From the NCBI GenBank assembly GCA_905221615.1, contig CAJNDT010001258.1, positions 175,001-239,000 on the forward strand: a DNA stretch of 64,000 bases. Reading direction: 5' to 3'. Made by a program: the position numbers and the translations under genes. This DNA comes from Symbiodinium sp. CCMP2592 (Eukaryota; Sar; Dinophyceae; Suessiales; Symbiodiniaceae). The notes under the pieces were generated by a model. That model had not been told where the DNA came from. It did not search any database and saw nothing but the letters and a program-made list of their open reading frames with translations. Each line of letters begins with the position of its first letter. The stretch's first letter is position 1. Below are positions 24,493 to 36,593 of this stretch, one piece after another.

Positions 24493-27283
24493 TATATATA
24501 CATATGTACATATGTATATATATATATATATACATAATATGCATATCTATAAACATAAACATGTAGTAGTTCGCGCGATTGGAGTAAAAGCCGAGAGTCT
24601 TGAAGGGAACCGGCTGTCCGCCGGCGAAGGTGAGGTCGAAGGGTGGCGAGACGGCCTCCAGGTCCCCCAGTAGTGGTTTTTGGGTTTCGGGTCTAGGGTT
24701 TAGGATTTAGGGGTTTAGGGTTTAGGATTTAGGGGTTTAGGGTTTAGGATTACCCTTTGTCCTGCTATTTGGTTGAAGGGTACTACTGGGAAACCTAGGC
24801 CTCCTTGTCGGTGCTCCGAAGCTTCCGGGCATCCACGGTCCAGCGGATGCGATAGACGTTGCTGCTCACGCTGAAGGCCCGCTGTAACACCTGTGCTCTG
24901 TTGTTGTCGGCAGTCGTTGTGACAGCAATGGAGGAGACGGAACCATCCAAGGCCGGGGGCATGCTGTCCATGGTCCCTGGAAATCGCGAGAAAGGGTCCA
25001 TGGGAATGGCGAAGCAGCCGGGCATGCACATCTCTGGAGGAGGTACAGCCATTGCATAGCTTGGCATCACCTGAACGGGACATTACATCGTTCCCCGAGA
25101 GGCTTCAACGAGGGATTCGGGAATGGCGAGTAACTTGGGCACGCGGAGGCCTGCTGCTCAAACTTGGCCTAGCTGAACCTGGCCTTAAACCCCTTACTCT
25201 TGGGTGATGGCCTCTTGGGGGACGAACATCATTCCAACGGCGCCGGACATGACGGGGGTCTCCTCTGGAATGCTCTCGACGACTTTAGGATCTGTCGGAG
25301 CCTGTTCGGCTTCCTGGGATTCCATTCCCTGTTTGTACATCCAGTCCCAAGCATTTCCTGATTCCCAAGCATCGAAGGTCATGGTCTTGTAAATGGGATT
25401 GCTGAGCGCTTCTGCTTGTTCTGACTCCTCGGGATCTTCCTCTGGATCCTCTTCGGCACCCTCTTCTCCGTCATCGTACGCTGAAGCAGGCGCGGGTGTG
25501 GTGCTCGACCGCGGCAGGCCTGCACTGGCTTCGCTGTTATCCATCTCCTTAGTAGCCACCGCAACAGAAGCTACAAGACCTGCTGAAAGCTTCTAAATCC
25601 ACAGCCCAACAGTGGCACCCCGGCGCCCAAACCATATATAACCCAAAGCCCAAAATCCCTAAACACCCAAACCCCCAAATCTTAATCGGCCCCCCCCCCC
25701 CCCCACCCAAATCCCTAAATCTTAAGTCGCCCCCCAAGTCTCCAGAAAGGTGTTCTTCACAAAGATCGCAGGGCCAGGGCCCAGGCTCCCCGGCATCTTC
25801 GCTGCCGCTGCCGCGGGCTCTGCTCCCGGGTAGCCGCCGGAACCCGAGGCCTTCGGGGCCCCTTAAAGGAACCTAGTAAACCCTAAACCCTAAATCCTAA
25901 ACCCTAGACCCTAAACCCTAAACCCTATACCCTAAACCCCAAACCCTAAACCCCAAACCCTAAACCCTATACCCTAAACCGTTTAGGGTTTAGGGCTTAG
26001 GGGCCTAGAACCTCTTGAAGGAGCCCTTTACCAGAATCCTCAAATAAAGGAGCCCTCATAGGGGTTGGGTTTAGAGTGGCTGATAGAAGGCCCGAAGGAA
26101 AGAAACTCCACACCTACTCCTAACGATCCTAATTCCAGCAACTCTGCCTTTAGCATCTTTCTACCGTCCACGCTCAATCCTAACCTAATTACCAAACCCG
26201 CCTTCTGGATCCCCTTCAGTAGGCGCCGCCTCTCCAAAGGCTTCAGCGACAGAGCGTCGGCAAACTCCGGAAAAATGTCTGGCTCACATATCTCCTGTGT
26301 TTTGAAGCTGGCTATGAGGCCTATCATGAGGGCGACTGTAGAGGCTGCTGCAGGGTTGATGTACGGCTCACACTTTGGGCTGCCATAAGGCCTACTTTGA
26401 AGGTAACCATGAGGGGAACTAAGGGCTCACTATTCGGCTTGGTTCTCCTTTGAACTTGAGTGGGTTAAAAAAACACCTGAGAGCCCTAAACATCTTAATA
26501 TAGGGGCCTTCATAAATAGAATAGGGTTTTGGAGCCCATTATGCTATAATCATAGTAAGGAGCCCCCCAAAATGGTATTGATACTCACTTAGGCCCCTAC
26601 AGTAAACATCTAAATTTGTAGTTCTCTAAATTAGGATCCCTGTTCAGGTCCCCAATATAGTAGGGCACCCTTAGAAATCGGACCCTGAAAAGGATCCTAA
26701 CTTAGAAAACTACCCAAATCCTACAGATCCCTTTTAGATCCCTTTAAGGAACCCTTAAGGATCCTCTTGAGGCCCCTATAGTCAACATCTAAATCCTGAA
26801 GCTTGGGTCCTGCAGGCCCCTGGGGCGCATTATACTATAGACTATTATAATAAGGAAGCCTTATAGTAGTCCTTATAGGCCCCTTTACAGGAACCGTATT
26901 CTTATTAAACATCTAAATCCTCAAGCTTGGGTCCTCCAGGTCCCGAGGGCCCATCTGCTCGCACCACTCGGCGGCGGCCTTCACGCAACGCTCGAGACCC
27001 GCCGCCTGGCCGAGCAGAGAGGGCTTCGGGGTTTAGGGTTTTAGGGTTTTCGGGGCACACCTCTGAAAATCTCCCCAAGACACTGCCTACCCCGATGCCG
27101 CAGGACACCTGCCGAAAACACGACACACTCTGAACCCCGAGCCCGAGAACCATCCAAAGTACCCTTCTAGAACCCTAATTCTTTCCACCCTGAAGAACCC
27201 CCAGAAACCCAAAGTGAACCACCCGAAACAAAATCTGCAGAAGGCGTTTCCTGCAGTTCCTCGTCCAGCCCGGGCACCGACAT
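22788..27283 (-). CDS. SAM-like and TVDARKL-domain protein, ten exons
   Basis: Function unknown; both domains are ones I remember as common in Symbiodiniaceae proteins. The start is ATG at 27283 (MSVPGLDEELQ). Exons: 27283-27251 (or to 27236); 27108-27061; 27023-26934; 26294-26202; 25592-25212; 25070-24801; 24655-24600; 23701-23560; 23372-23297; 22873-22788. The first four encode a helical SAM-like module (ERCVKAAAEWCEQMGPRDLE, FADALSLKPLERRRLLKG). Then come a glutamate-rich stretch and WDWMYKQG. The later exons give RIRWTVDARKLRSTDKEA, VSPPFDLTF, GNIQLRCMAESDA, KPRGPVSHDFSEKNICG, DDWDFGKAVDD and TFVVCLEILSGS before TAA. All phases fit; the total is about 424-429 aa. Intron ends are mixed GC/GA/GT-AG, but the 23702-24599 intron ends in AT. 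The link between exons 4 and 5 rests on phase alone: two genes are possible, the second starting at ATG 25544. Confidence 0.85.
23800..23935. repeat. Purine-rich GGCAGG/AGGAGG tract
   Basis: Low-complexity purine-rich sequence (GCAGGGTAGGGTAGAG, then GAGGCGGAGCAGGAGG) within the 23702-24599 intron. Confidence 0.7.
24144..24254. mobile_element. Inverted-repeat element, family T3, copy 1
   Basis: Left arm GGAGTTTCCGACAATAGGGG with a decayed right arm TTGGGGAAACTC; the core has GATCCGTATTAATTATACGG. It lies in the 23702-24599 intron of the SAM-like gene. Better copies are at 29401 and 54406. Confidence 0.6.
24400..24545. repeat. (AT)n tract
   Basis: Long alternating AT run (24449-24487) followed by ATAC/ATGT variants, within the 23702-24599 intron. 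Confidence 0.9.
24668..24752. repeat. TTTAGGG-like tract
   Basis: Degenerate heptamers TTTAGGG/TTTAGGA, about ten units, forming the 24656-24800 intron of the SAM-like gene. Confidence 0.8.
25877..26008. repeat. Head-to-head CCCTAAA / TTTAGGG tract
   Basis: About 13 CCCTAAA-type units run to a junction ACCGTTTAGGG near 25980, where the orientation flips to TTTAGGG. It lies in the 25593-26201 intron. Confidence 0.85.
26497..26604. mobile_element. Inverted-repeat element, family T4
   Basis: Arms TATAGGGGCCTTCATAAATA and CTCACTTAGGCCCCTA, with core ATTATGCTATAATCATAG, in the 26295-26933 intron. The next 300 bp contain further decayed relatives with the repeated phrase ACATCTAAATCCT. Confidence 0.65.
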
Positions 27284-29690
27284 CGCTACGGCCGGAGGCT
27301 CCGAAGAGGGCGCACTTCTACGCCGTTGGCACCAGGGGGCGTGAGCAGGCTGGGCTCAAGATGAGGGCGACTCTAAAGGGGACTATAAGGGGTCTATAAG
27401 GTAGTATAAAGGGGGACTATGAGGTACTATAACGGGGGACAGTAATGTGCTATAAAGGGGGTGAGGATGCATGCTTCGAAGCACGTGAATGACTACTCTC
27501 TGATTGTTGCATATGCGAAAGCTCGTCTACTGCCTGTTGCCCACTCCAAACACAACAACTAGAATCCGTTGTGCACGAGTGCTCTTCAATAATCATAGCC
27601 AAAGCGGAGTTGCAGCAAGAATGGTAATCTTCCTGAGTCGGTTTCATACCATCTTCAAGCCCAAATCCTGCGAACGATCAGGTATCACATGCCTCTTGTG
27701 GACGGCAGCGACACATGTGGGTCACAGACTTCAGATTTGTAGGGTGCGGGTGTGCGGTTGAAGGATCGTATCGACGAGCGCTTACCACAGCAATATCAAC
27801 ATCAGTACCAACAGCAGAGGCCTGAAGCCCGTAAACAAGTCCTCACTGAAACCTTCTACTCTATGCCGTCCGGATGGTGCCGAAAGTTGCTTGAGGGCCG
27901 AGGCGCCGTACCAGATATTCGATCGTGAAAACGGCTATGCAAACTGCCTGGCCAACGCGAGCACCCGTGAGAGGCTCAGATCAGGCTGATTGACCTACTT
28001 CAGGCAAAAGCTCTGAAGCCGCAGAAACCAAACTCCACGAAAAGGGCTCCACGAGGTATCATAAGGGCCCCTTCCCGGTACTCTGCGGGTTACTCCATTG
28101 TTAATAAGGAGGGTTACTTGCTACTATATAAGCTATGATAAGATGCATCGTCAGGGTGCTCTTAAAAGCAATCTGAACCCTAAACTCTCCAAGCCCTATA
28201 AACTCTAAGCCCTCAACTTTCAAACCCTAGAACCCTAGAACCTGGACCCTGAGCCTTAAGTCCTAAAGCCTAAAACTTTCAAAAGGAACCCTGTTGACCT
28301 TAAATACTCAACCCTTAAGTCCTAAATACTCAGCCCCTAAGTCCTAAAAATGAAAAAAAACTGACAATCTCTTTAATACTCAATCCTTAACCCCGCCCAG
28401 GACCCAAGGCTTTCCGCCCCCTGCACTCCGCGCCTCGATAGGGCCAAAGAAAGCCATAGGAACCTCACCGTACTGAGAGTGAAAGGAAGATGCCAGCACA
28501 ACGACAAGGAAGTGTGGGGTTGTGGGGCCGCAGACTTGAGGAAGCTGGTAGCAGCGGCAATAACGGGAGTTATTGACAAGAGCCCTAATGCTGCTCTTAT
28601 CACAATAGCTCTCATAATGTTCGTGCGACGAACAGCACAGAATAAGGTGGTGCATCACACTTCGAATCTGGAACTCTACATCCGGAAGCCTGAAACTTGA
28701 ACCCTCACGAAAGCTGGATTCCAAAGGTCGGCAGATGTATGTTGGCCGTGTCAAGATCCCAATTTCACATTCAAAGGCTGCCGCACCATGAGTTATGATA
28801 CCCGGTTTACCATGGTTTCGGGTTCAGGGGTTTCGGGTTCGGGGTTCAGTAGCATGACACGATCCCGACAAGATACCGAGCATCGAAACCCGCCCTTTGT
28901 CCGGCGGCCACCTTACAAGAAGCCTTCCCCCGCCTAGGCTCCGCGCATAAATAAGCCAGCAAGGCGCCTGTGATCTATGTTAGGATCCTGTGCTTATCGA
29001 ATCTTGCTTGCCTTACCATGGGACCCTTCATATCATATGCCCCCTTATGGGCCATTATAGGGGCTGTAGCTATGTCTGAAAATGCACTAAGGACTCCCGA
29101 CCCAAGAAAGGCTGTGGCCCCGACCGGCTCGCAGGCCTTCGGAGATGGTGCAAGCACGGCTTTTAGGGTCTAGGATTTAGGGCTCGGGGTTCAGAGTGGG
29201 CTTTTAGGGCCTTGGGGCTGGCTTTTCAATCCCTTGACCAAAGCTCTAGCACCAGAAACACTGATTTATGATGTGGTGTTCCTCGTATGATGTCATGATA
29301 GGTCCTCTTCGGAGGGCTTTCCCGCTGCGTGGAGTGCTTAGTTAGTTTTGCACAGGATCGGTCTGAGGCAGTACCTGAGCATCAATGGAAAACACATTCG
29401 AGAGTTTCCGAAAATGGGGGACCCCAATACAGTACCCTAAATAGTAGGATCCTTCTTATACGCTCCCCAAAAACAAGGTACCCCTATTTTCGGAAACTCA
29501 CATACAGGGGCACACGCTATGAGAAGAAGACTCTTGTCCACACATCAGAACACAACATACCCTGTCGGTGCTTCACCAAGACATTGTTTCTAGGTTTGTT
29601 CAACCGAAGCCGCAGATCCTGAACTTGAAAACATGATCGAACATTTTGCTGAACCCCACGGTAAATCTTCAAATCTGCACCCTCCGAACG
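27284..29690. other. Spacer upstream of the SAM-like gene
   Basis: No exon is supported. Scattered TTTAGGG/CCCTAAA-like phrases (28170-28350) and short minus-strand open frames around 28615-28480 (ALGLLSITPVIAAATS) are not convincing alone. The promoter of the SAM-like gene should lie at the left end, but no motif is recognisable. Confidence 0.4.
29401..29500. mobile_element. Family T3 element, copy 2
   Basis: Arms GAGTTTCCGAAAATGGGG and CCCCTATTTTCGGAAACTC; core ACAGTACCCTAAATAGTAGG. Confidence 0.8.
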
Positions 29691-29696
29691 TCTCAC

Positions 29697-29750
29697 CTCT
29701 GCTGTGAGTGGCTCGCCAGCGGCGAGCAGCTGCTGACCTTGCAGGCACGA
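29697..29750 (-). other. Exon-like segment with GT donor
   Basis: Minus-strand reading gives LQGQQLLAAGEPLTAE with high-quality codons, ending at a canonical GTGAGA donor at 29696. The left boundary is uncertain and the gene is unidentified. Confidence 0.4.
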
Positions 29751-30013
29751 GGAGCCCCCGAAACCCGACAAGCCGGGCTCAGGGTTTCCTGGAACCCTTG
29801 AGTGGTAATGCTGCTGAGGTCTCAAAGGGTGGGGAGTTGTCAGGAATCCCGAATCCAAGCCCGAAAACCGCCTGAGAGCATGAATTTTCAACCCCCCAAG
29901 ACCAAAACATGAAGCCATTAGTTGAACCAGAGGACACTTCGGTGACCTTTCCTGGAATTCTGGCATCGACTCCATGACGAAGGTCACAGTGCCTTGGGCT
30001 TCGCCGGATGATA

Positions 30014-30098
30014 GTTGGAGGTTCTTGGGTAGTTAAAGGTGGGTAACCCATATTAGGGGACTTATAACACGACTTATAACTACCCATGAACCTCCAAG
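30014..30098. mobile_element. Family T1 element, copy 3
   Basis: Arms TTGGAGGTTCTTGGGTAG and CTACCCATGAACCTCCAA; short core with GGGGACTTATAACACG. Confidence 0.85.
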
Positions 30099-30325
30099 TA
30101 TTGGGATGGAGTCAGCTTCAGGGGATTACAGCTTCGGGTGACCGCACAAGGTGTACAGCTTACCAGCCTTCAGTTTTGAGCTCGAGCATGGCTACAAATT
30201 AACTGCTTAGTGCTGCTACTGTTGATGTGCGGATACTGCTGACATCATCAATGGGCAGCCGTGGCATCGGCATTGGCTGCGGGAGCGGAGCAGGACCACC
30301 ACCAGCAGGACGATTGGCAGCAGAA

Positions 30326-30920
<595 letters not shown>

Positions 30921-31049
30921 TTTGGCCTTCAGTTATGTGCAAAGTAACTTTCGATGTTCAGGGTTCGCCCAGTTCAAAGTTCGGTCTTGCCGGTTGCTTT
31001 TATGAATACTTCCTCTTTCAGGCACTCTTGGGAAGAATTCGACTATAAA

Positions 31050-31196
31050 CTACAGCCTGAGAGCATGTACAGATGTGTTGAGTTTCAGAGGGGCATTCTG
31101 TTTCTCCACATCAGCCACAACAGGGTTCCCTGAGGTGTATACTTCAGACTTGGATCCGTTTGCAGTGGCCCTAGCCTTAGTCAGAAGGACCCTGAT
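31050..31196 (-). CDS. Terminal exon of an unidentified gene
   Basis: A pyrimidine-rich CTCCTTCTTGCAG acceptor at 31197 is followed by 48 codons and TAG: IRVLLTKARATANGSKSEVY, later PVVADVEKQNAPLKLN. The immediately upstream frame encodes a hydrophobic segment (GTLISAMMVTTIIISLLL) one base out of register. So this is either a spliced terminal exon or a membrane-protein tail with a one-base shift. Family not recognised. Confidence 0.45.
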   Translation of the reverse strand: MRVLLTKARATANGSKSEVYTSGNPVVADVEKQNAPLKLNTSVHALRL

Positions 31197-31725
31197 CTGC
31201 AAGAAGGAGGCTGATAATGATCGTGGTGACCATCATGGCCGAAATCAATGTCCCCACCACATATTTCCTTGGCTTTCAGCACGAAGGCTTGTGGGCTTGG
31301 CAATTTTAGCGATTAGGGTTATGGGTTTAGCGGGCTTAGACGTTCAGGGGTTCTTGGGTATTCCAATTCTCAGAGCAGCTGTCCCTACTCTCTGTAGGTT
31401 TAGAGTGTAGGGCCTGCGAGGAGAGGCCACTGCCAAGACAGCGAATTGAAGATCGGGTTCCGAGGGCAGCCAAGCTTCTCCGAGTTTTCGAACCTTGCAC
31501 CGGCAAGTTGGTAGGAGAGCTGCAGGGTTTGGGGCTTTTTCGGTCTTGGACGATAGCGAGATGTCAGCTATCCACTTGTTGTTGGCACAGCTTTCAGGGC
31601 TGCCGTAGACTCTGCGACCCCAGTGGTTCAGGGCTTCGGGGACACACGTTCAATCCACAGCCACAGGCAGGGACCGCCAAATCTGAGAGCCCGGCAATAA
31701 AAACGTTCGTCGGAAAATGCTGCCT

Positions 31726-32000
31726 TCATCCTGTCGGTAAGGCACGCTGTGCCAGCAGGTATGTAACTAGCCCAAACCCGACGACGAAGCAAATTGCAGG
31801 AATTGCAAAACATTTCTGAAGGCCACAGGTTTTCGATAGACAAGGCCGAGAAAAGTCATTCAGAATGCCTCCAACCAACCGCCCCACACTGTTATTGGGC
31901 TGCAGTTGTCTCGAAGACTTTGGCCTCCTTAACCATAGGATTAAGTCCTTATTATAGGTATTTCGACGCCCCACGCCCTCCCCACAAGGATCCCTATGAT
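31726..32000. other. Uncertain stretch, hydrophobic minus-strand frame
   Basis: Minus-strand reading near 31825-31730 gives FAIPAICFVVGFGLVTYLLA, a plausible membrane helix, but two other frames are equally open. No exon called. Confidence 0.25.
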
Positions 32001-32077
32001 TCATGATTAAAGAAAGCCCCGGACGCAGAGCTGGTAACCGCGAACAACTACCTGGCATTGAGGCCTCGTTTTCTTTG

Positions 32078-32170
32078 ACTTATAAGTGGGGTTATAAGTC
32101 CCCTAATATGGGTTATAACCATAGTTACCCTACTTATAACCCCACTTATAACTGCCCATGAACCTCCAAC
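32078..32170. mobile_element. Family T1 element, copy 4 (left end cut)
   Basis: Starts inside the core (GGGGTTATAAGTCCCCTAAT) and ends with the full right arm ACTGCCCATGAACCTCCAAC. Confidence 0.75.
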
Positions 32171-32269
32171 TAAGAGTCTTGAGTCTTGAGCCCGAGGCGC
32201 ATGGGAGCCCAATGATTCGGATAAGGCTTGGGGGTTAATATCGTCTCCCATCGTGTGTTCGACATGCTG

Positions 32270-32530
32270 TTATCGAGATTTCCGGGAGAACTGACTAGTC
32301 TTCCTTGAGGCCTCCGAACTGGGATTGTCACCGGCCATGTCTTTGGGCTGGCGGGCACGGTCGATCGGATGATGGTGGTGATCATCGAAGCGCCCTTGTT
32401 GCAACGGCCGGCCTCCATCGGGATATAGTGCGACATCTGTGGTCGAAGCTCGGGGACCTGGCTGAGCCCAACTTCCGAAGCCCTCAGCGATAAAAATTAT
32501 GAGGACGACCAAGAGGAGCCATTGATATAG
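32270..32530 (-). other. Possible exon with a membrane segment
   Basis: Minus strand: WLLLVVLIIFIAEGFGSW, then either a His-rich frame (RFDDHHHHPIDRARQPKD) or an alternative frame (MITTIIRSTVPASPKTWPVT). Codon use favours coding, but frame and boundaries are unresolved. Confidence 0.3.
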
Positions 32531-32598
32531 GGGCCTTAATAAGTAAAATGGGGTTTTGGGGCCCATTATACTATAATTAGAATAAGGTCCCTAAATTA
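32526..32598. mobile_element. Family T4 element fragment
   Basis: Left arm TATAGGGGCCTTAATAAGTA, core CCATTATACTATAATTAGAA; the right arm is lost. Confidence 0.6.
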
Positions 32599-33518
32599 GG
32601 AGAAGCATGGCAGAATGACAAGAAATACAATATTTCCTGTAACCACATAGTAGCTGCTTAGTAGCTTCCCTAGCTGGCTGGATGTAAATCACCAAACGAC
32701 CTGCGCTTCACAAGCGCGCTCCATTTGTACGAAGGGCATGGAGCAGCAGCAGAAGTAAGTAAGTAATAGGAGTCTCAACATCGCCATCATCATGCTCGGA
32801 TTCATCTCCACCCTGAAACCACCATCCTTGTCCTAACTGCGATAAGAATAACCATCCTCACCTTCACCATCACTCTGGTGACCATCATCGTAGGGTCAGT
32901 AGTCTTCTTACGTTGATCATGAACCACCACCACCACCAGCAGCAAGCACCAACAAGCTTCTTCAAGCTGGCCTCCGCATCGCTTTTTCGTCGCCCCTGCC
33001 GACAGAGAGCGCTGTACTGGGTCTAGGGGGGTTTAGGGTGCACGAGATCCCGGATTTACACTCTGCCCTCACAGCCCAGTAGGACCTATAGGAGAAGCCG
33101 GCAACAATTCCCTGGCACCAGCCCACCTCTTGCATCGTCACTCAAGCACAAAGCCCATACCGGCAGCCTTAACAGAACAGCCTAACGACCGAAACCTGCA
33201 GAGTCCAGGGGTTGACCTACATGGCATGGAAAACATCCGAACCGCACCAAGAAGCAATTCACAGAAAGCAAGTTTCATGCAAGGCTATTACGATGGAATG
33301 AGGCCAACACTACCCTCCAGTAGCGAAGCCCAGACTAGCCGAAACTAGGCAATTGAGACACATTGCTATCCTGACCAGTGTAAAGACGATCGCCATGACT
33401 GCCATTGACATCCTGGCTTGCGATCTACATCGCGACTGTCCTGACTGCATCAGTATCTGCCATTGGTTGCATTGCTGCTCAGTGCTGCTACTACTAGCAC
33501 CACCATCGCCACTTGCTG

Positions 33519-33593
33519 CTAGTCTCGGAGCAGTGCCTCGCGTCGCTTTTCCGCCAACTGCTTCTGCAGGCGGTCTCTGGCCTCACGGTCCGA
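33519..33593 (-). CDS. Terminal exon, coiled-coil protein
   Basis: A CTTTTTTCAG acceptor at 33594 is followed by 24 codons and a TAG: SDREARDRLQKQLAEKRREA then LLRD. This is a highly charged helix typical of coiled coils. The gene is not identified; upstream exons should lie to the right on the same strand. Confidence 0.55.
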   Translation of the reverse strand, partial: SDREARDRLQKQLAEKRREALLRD

Positions 33594-34329
33594 CTGAAAA
33601 AAGCTTTCCACTGAAGGGCTCTGCGACTACGCATTTAGGTTTGGTTTTTGTGTTGAGCCCTGTTTTCCTTCAGCGGCTGGCGTCTGGAGTACAGCTTTAG
33701 GGTTTAGGGTCTAGGGCAGGACTGAAAGGTGCACCTATAGTCTGGACCGAACTGTAGAAGTTTACCTGGTCGAGGCATGTATCACACAGGCTAAACATTC
33801 TGTGATGCATTTCCTGCATAGCTCCTGCAGCAAGAACTTACGCCGATCGAGCGATGATCTACACGAGCTTTTTACTTCAGAGTTGGGCCTGCAAGGCTCG
33901 CTTGAGTTCGGGGACGAGGGTTCAGAGTTGTCGGATGCATTGCAAACTTGGGTTGTAAATTCCTATTCAGAGCCGAGACTCTCTCTCTAGACCTAAGAGT
34001 AACCTAGGAATACAAAGGCAGGGGGTTACAAGGGGACCGAAACCTCAAAAAGGGAATGAATAAGGGCTTTCTCTGGGTCCCAGCTCTTCAAAGGGGTCGA
34101 GGCGATGGTTCCACCGACTTGAAAGCCGATGGATCCGAGCTTTGCCAAGGACGAGGACGACGGCTGATACTAGTACTAACACGAGATACTCATAACCAAA
34201 GTAACTAGAATTCAGAATGCCATACTGTCGATCAAAGTGAAAATCAGCTCACGAGAAGCCTTGTCCCATCGGGCATCCTTCCGATGAGCCCACTGCGCCA
34301 GACCTCGGAAATCGCAGATCAAGGGCTAC

Positions 34330-34422
34330 TTGGAGTTCATGGGTAGCTATACGTAGATACAGCTTCCCTGACATGGGCTGTAATCATGGGTACTGTATGC
34401 TTGTAACCCCCCCTTTAACTAC
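34330..34422. mobile_element. Family T1 element, decayed copy 5
   Basis: Left arm ACTTGGAGTTCATGGGTAG, core with CCCTGACATGGGCTGTAATC; the right arm is overwritten by the adjoining microsatellite. Confidence 0.5.
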
Positions 34423-34465
34423 AGCAACAGCTACAGCAACGGCAACAGCAAGCTGCTGCTGCTGG

Positions 34466-34540
<75 letters not shown>

Positions 34541-34640
34541 GTGTACTATACTACTACGACTAGCCATGCTGCTGCTCCTACGACGACTACTACTACTTCT
34601 TCTACTGCTAGGTACTACTTGTACTACTGCTACGACAACG
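34415..34640. repeat. (CAACAG)n and (CTA)n microsatellite
   Basis: CAACAG/CTGCTG units and then a CTA run (34468-34540) with later CGA/CTG interruptions. Confidence 0.9.
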
Positions 34641-34644
34641 ACTG

Positions 34645-36590
34645 CCACGGACCTGTCGCCTGAACAAGAATAGCAGCAAGAGCAGTGAGCTCAGTTGGCA
34701 CAAGGCCGCCACTCTGAGACTGCACGCGGCAAAAGCCTTGCGCTGACCTGGCGATGGCTTCTCTGATTGAGCAAGGTGCTTCAGATCTTTGGTGTAACTA
34801 GCATTGTTGAGCTTGCACTCAGTGTGTGCTTCATCACCATCTCTGACTGGTTTTGGGGGGATTGAGGTCGGAAGAGGCATCGCAGTGGTCAGAAAGCTTG
34901 AACCCCACCCTCAACCCTGGACTTAGATTCGAAATCCTGAACCCTGAAAGGGTTTGGTTATGTCTTTAAAGAAGTTCAGATGGGAGCCGGAGTTTCGGGT
35001 TCGGACTTCGGGGCTTAAACACCCATTCGACAGAGCTGGCATATGCGTTTCCAGGCTGAAATCCTCAACCGATGTGCATTTTCATGAGAAACAAACGTAG
35101 GCGATTACTGCACATAGCACCAATAATAGTAACAAGACTGGTCCTGTAAATAATAACTGTTATTAAATAACAACAATAAACGGTATGCAGGATGCCCCGC
35201 AATCGGCTGCAAATGTGTTCGCTGAAGTTGAGACAAGCAGCTTGCAGCTTCCGGCCGCCTGCGTTGGATGCGCAAGGACATTCGAAGAGTTTGCTTGCAT
35301 GCACACATGACATGGAAGAGGCGTTTACCAATCTAATTAATCTCAGTGCTTAGGAAACGAAGCGCATCCAATGATGTGACCCGCTTCGTCTGAGGTGTAT
35401 TTCTGCGGGTTGCCTCGTTGATGTCATCGATATCCTGCAAGTGCAGGTCATCCGTGCCATGCCTGCCAGACAGGACCACACTTTCGAGCATGGCAGCCTA
35501 GCATCACCGCCCAGAACCCAGAACTGTGCGGGATGATTACGAGTTGAGAATATCATCCTTCGTGACCATCTTGTCCCTTCGTCCACGTTACTATTTCTAT
35601 TGCCAGGCGGGTCATTTGTACTATTGGCATTCTTATTATCATGACAATTTCTACTAACACTCTGACATTGAGATAATAATGAAAGTAAGAACGAATTCCA
35701 CCATTACTATTGTTATTACAATGAAAAATCTTTCCTATAATTGCTGCTCCTGCTACTCGTACCATTGCTACTGCTACTGCTAGTAGTACTCTGCTACTAC
35801 CACCTGTTCTCCTCCTACTCCTTCTCCTACTCCTACTCTTACTCCTACAACTGCTACTACTCCTGCTGCTTCTACCTCTACTTCTATTTCTACTTCTACT
35901 ACGTCTACTACGACTACTGCTTTTCCATCAGCATAATTATCTTTTCTTGTTCTGCCCAGCTCTGCCATCAGATTACTACCCGTGCCTGGTGTCCGCATCC
36001 GGCGTGCCCGGCCCTCCGGGCAGGATGGCCATCGGTTCCTAAGGGCGGACTTTGGTTCAAAGTGGGGCGGTTTGGAGTGTCGGGTTCGATGAAGCGATGC
36101 CACTTCTGACAGACTTCGAGATCACTAGGAGAGCCTCAAGTTACTGTCTACTGCACTGTAATTGCAGAAGGGACTTGATCGGAGCATGTTTCGTGGGCCG
36201 AAACCCTGAGGCTTCCGTTCACAAACTTCGAGGTGGTCGGAAGAGCTGCCAGGATGCGGCTTGTGTACATATCAGTAAACGACGAGACGAGGACGACGAT
36301 CATGCGAATGTCTACATGCCCTGACCACTGTATGTCATGAGGAGCTCTTCGTGTGATGACGCCAGTTGAAAGGCTCCCTCAAGTCTGTCTCTCCCTCTCC
36401 CTCCCTTCCTCTCTCTCTCTCTGTCTTTCTTCTTCCTCGGCCTCATGTCCCTCAAGCCGAAAGACTGAATTCGGGAGCGCAAGCCCCAAAAGCGAGAAAC
36501 AAACCAGAGATCAAACTCCAAATCAGGCTTAGTAAACGTCTGCCCTGATTCCCATAAATCCCCAAAACCCGATGCAAACTCTGGGATTTC
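34645..36590. other. Spacer with imperfect CTAC/TATT microsatellites
   Basis: (CTACT)n-like array at 35745-35930 and a short CT-rich block at 36378-36432. No exon passes the tests. Confidence 0.4.
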
Positions 36591-36593
36591 TCA

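Noticed and set aside
25972-25995. Telomere fusion point
   Set aside because: The order is CCCTAAA then TTTAGGG, opposite to that of an end-to-end fusion.
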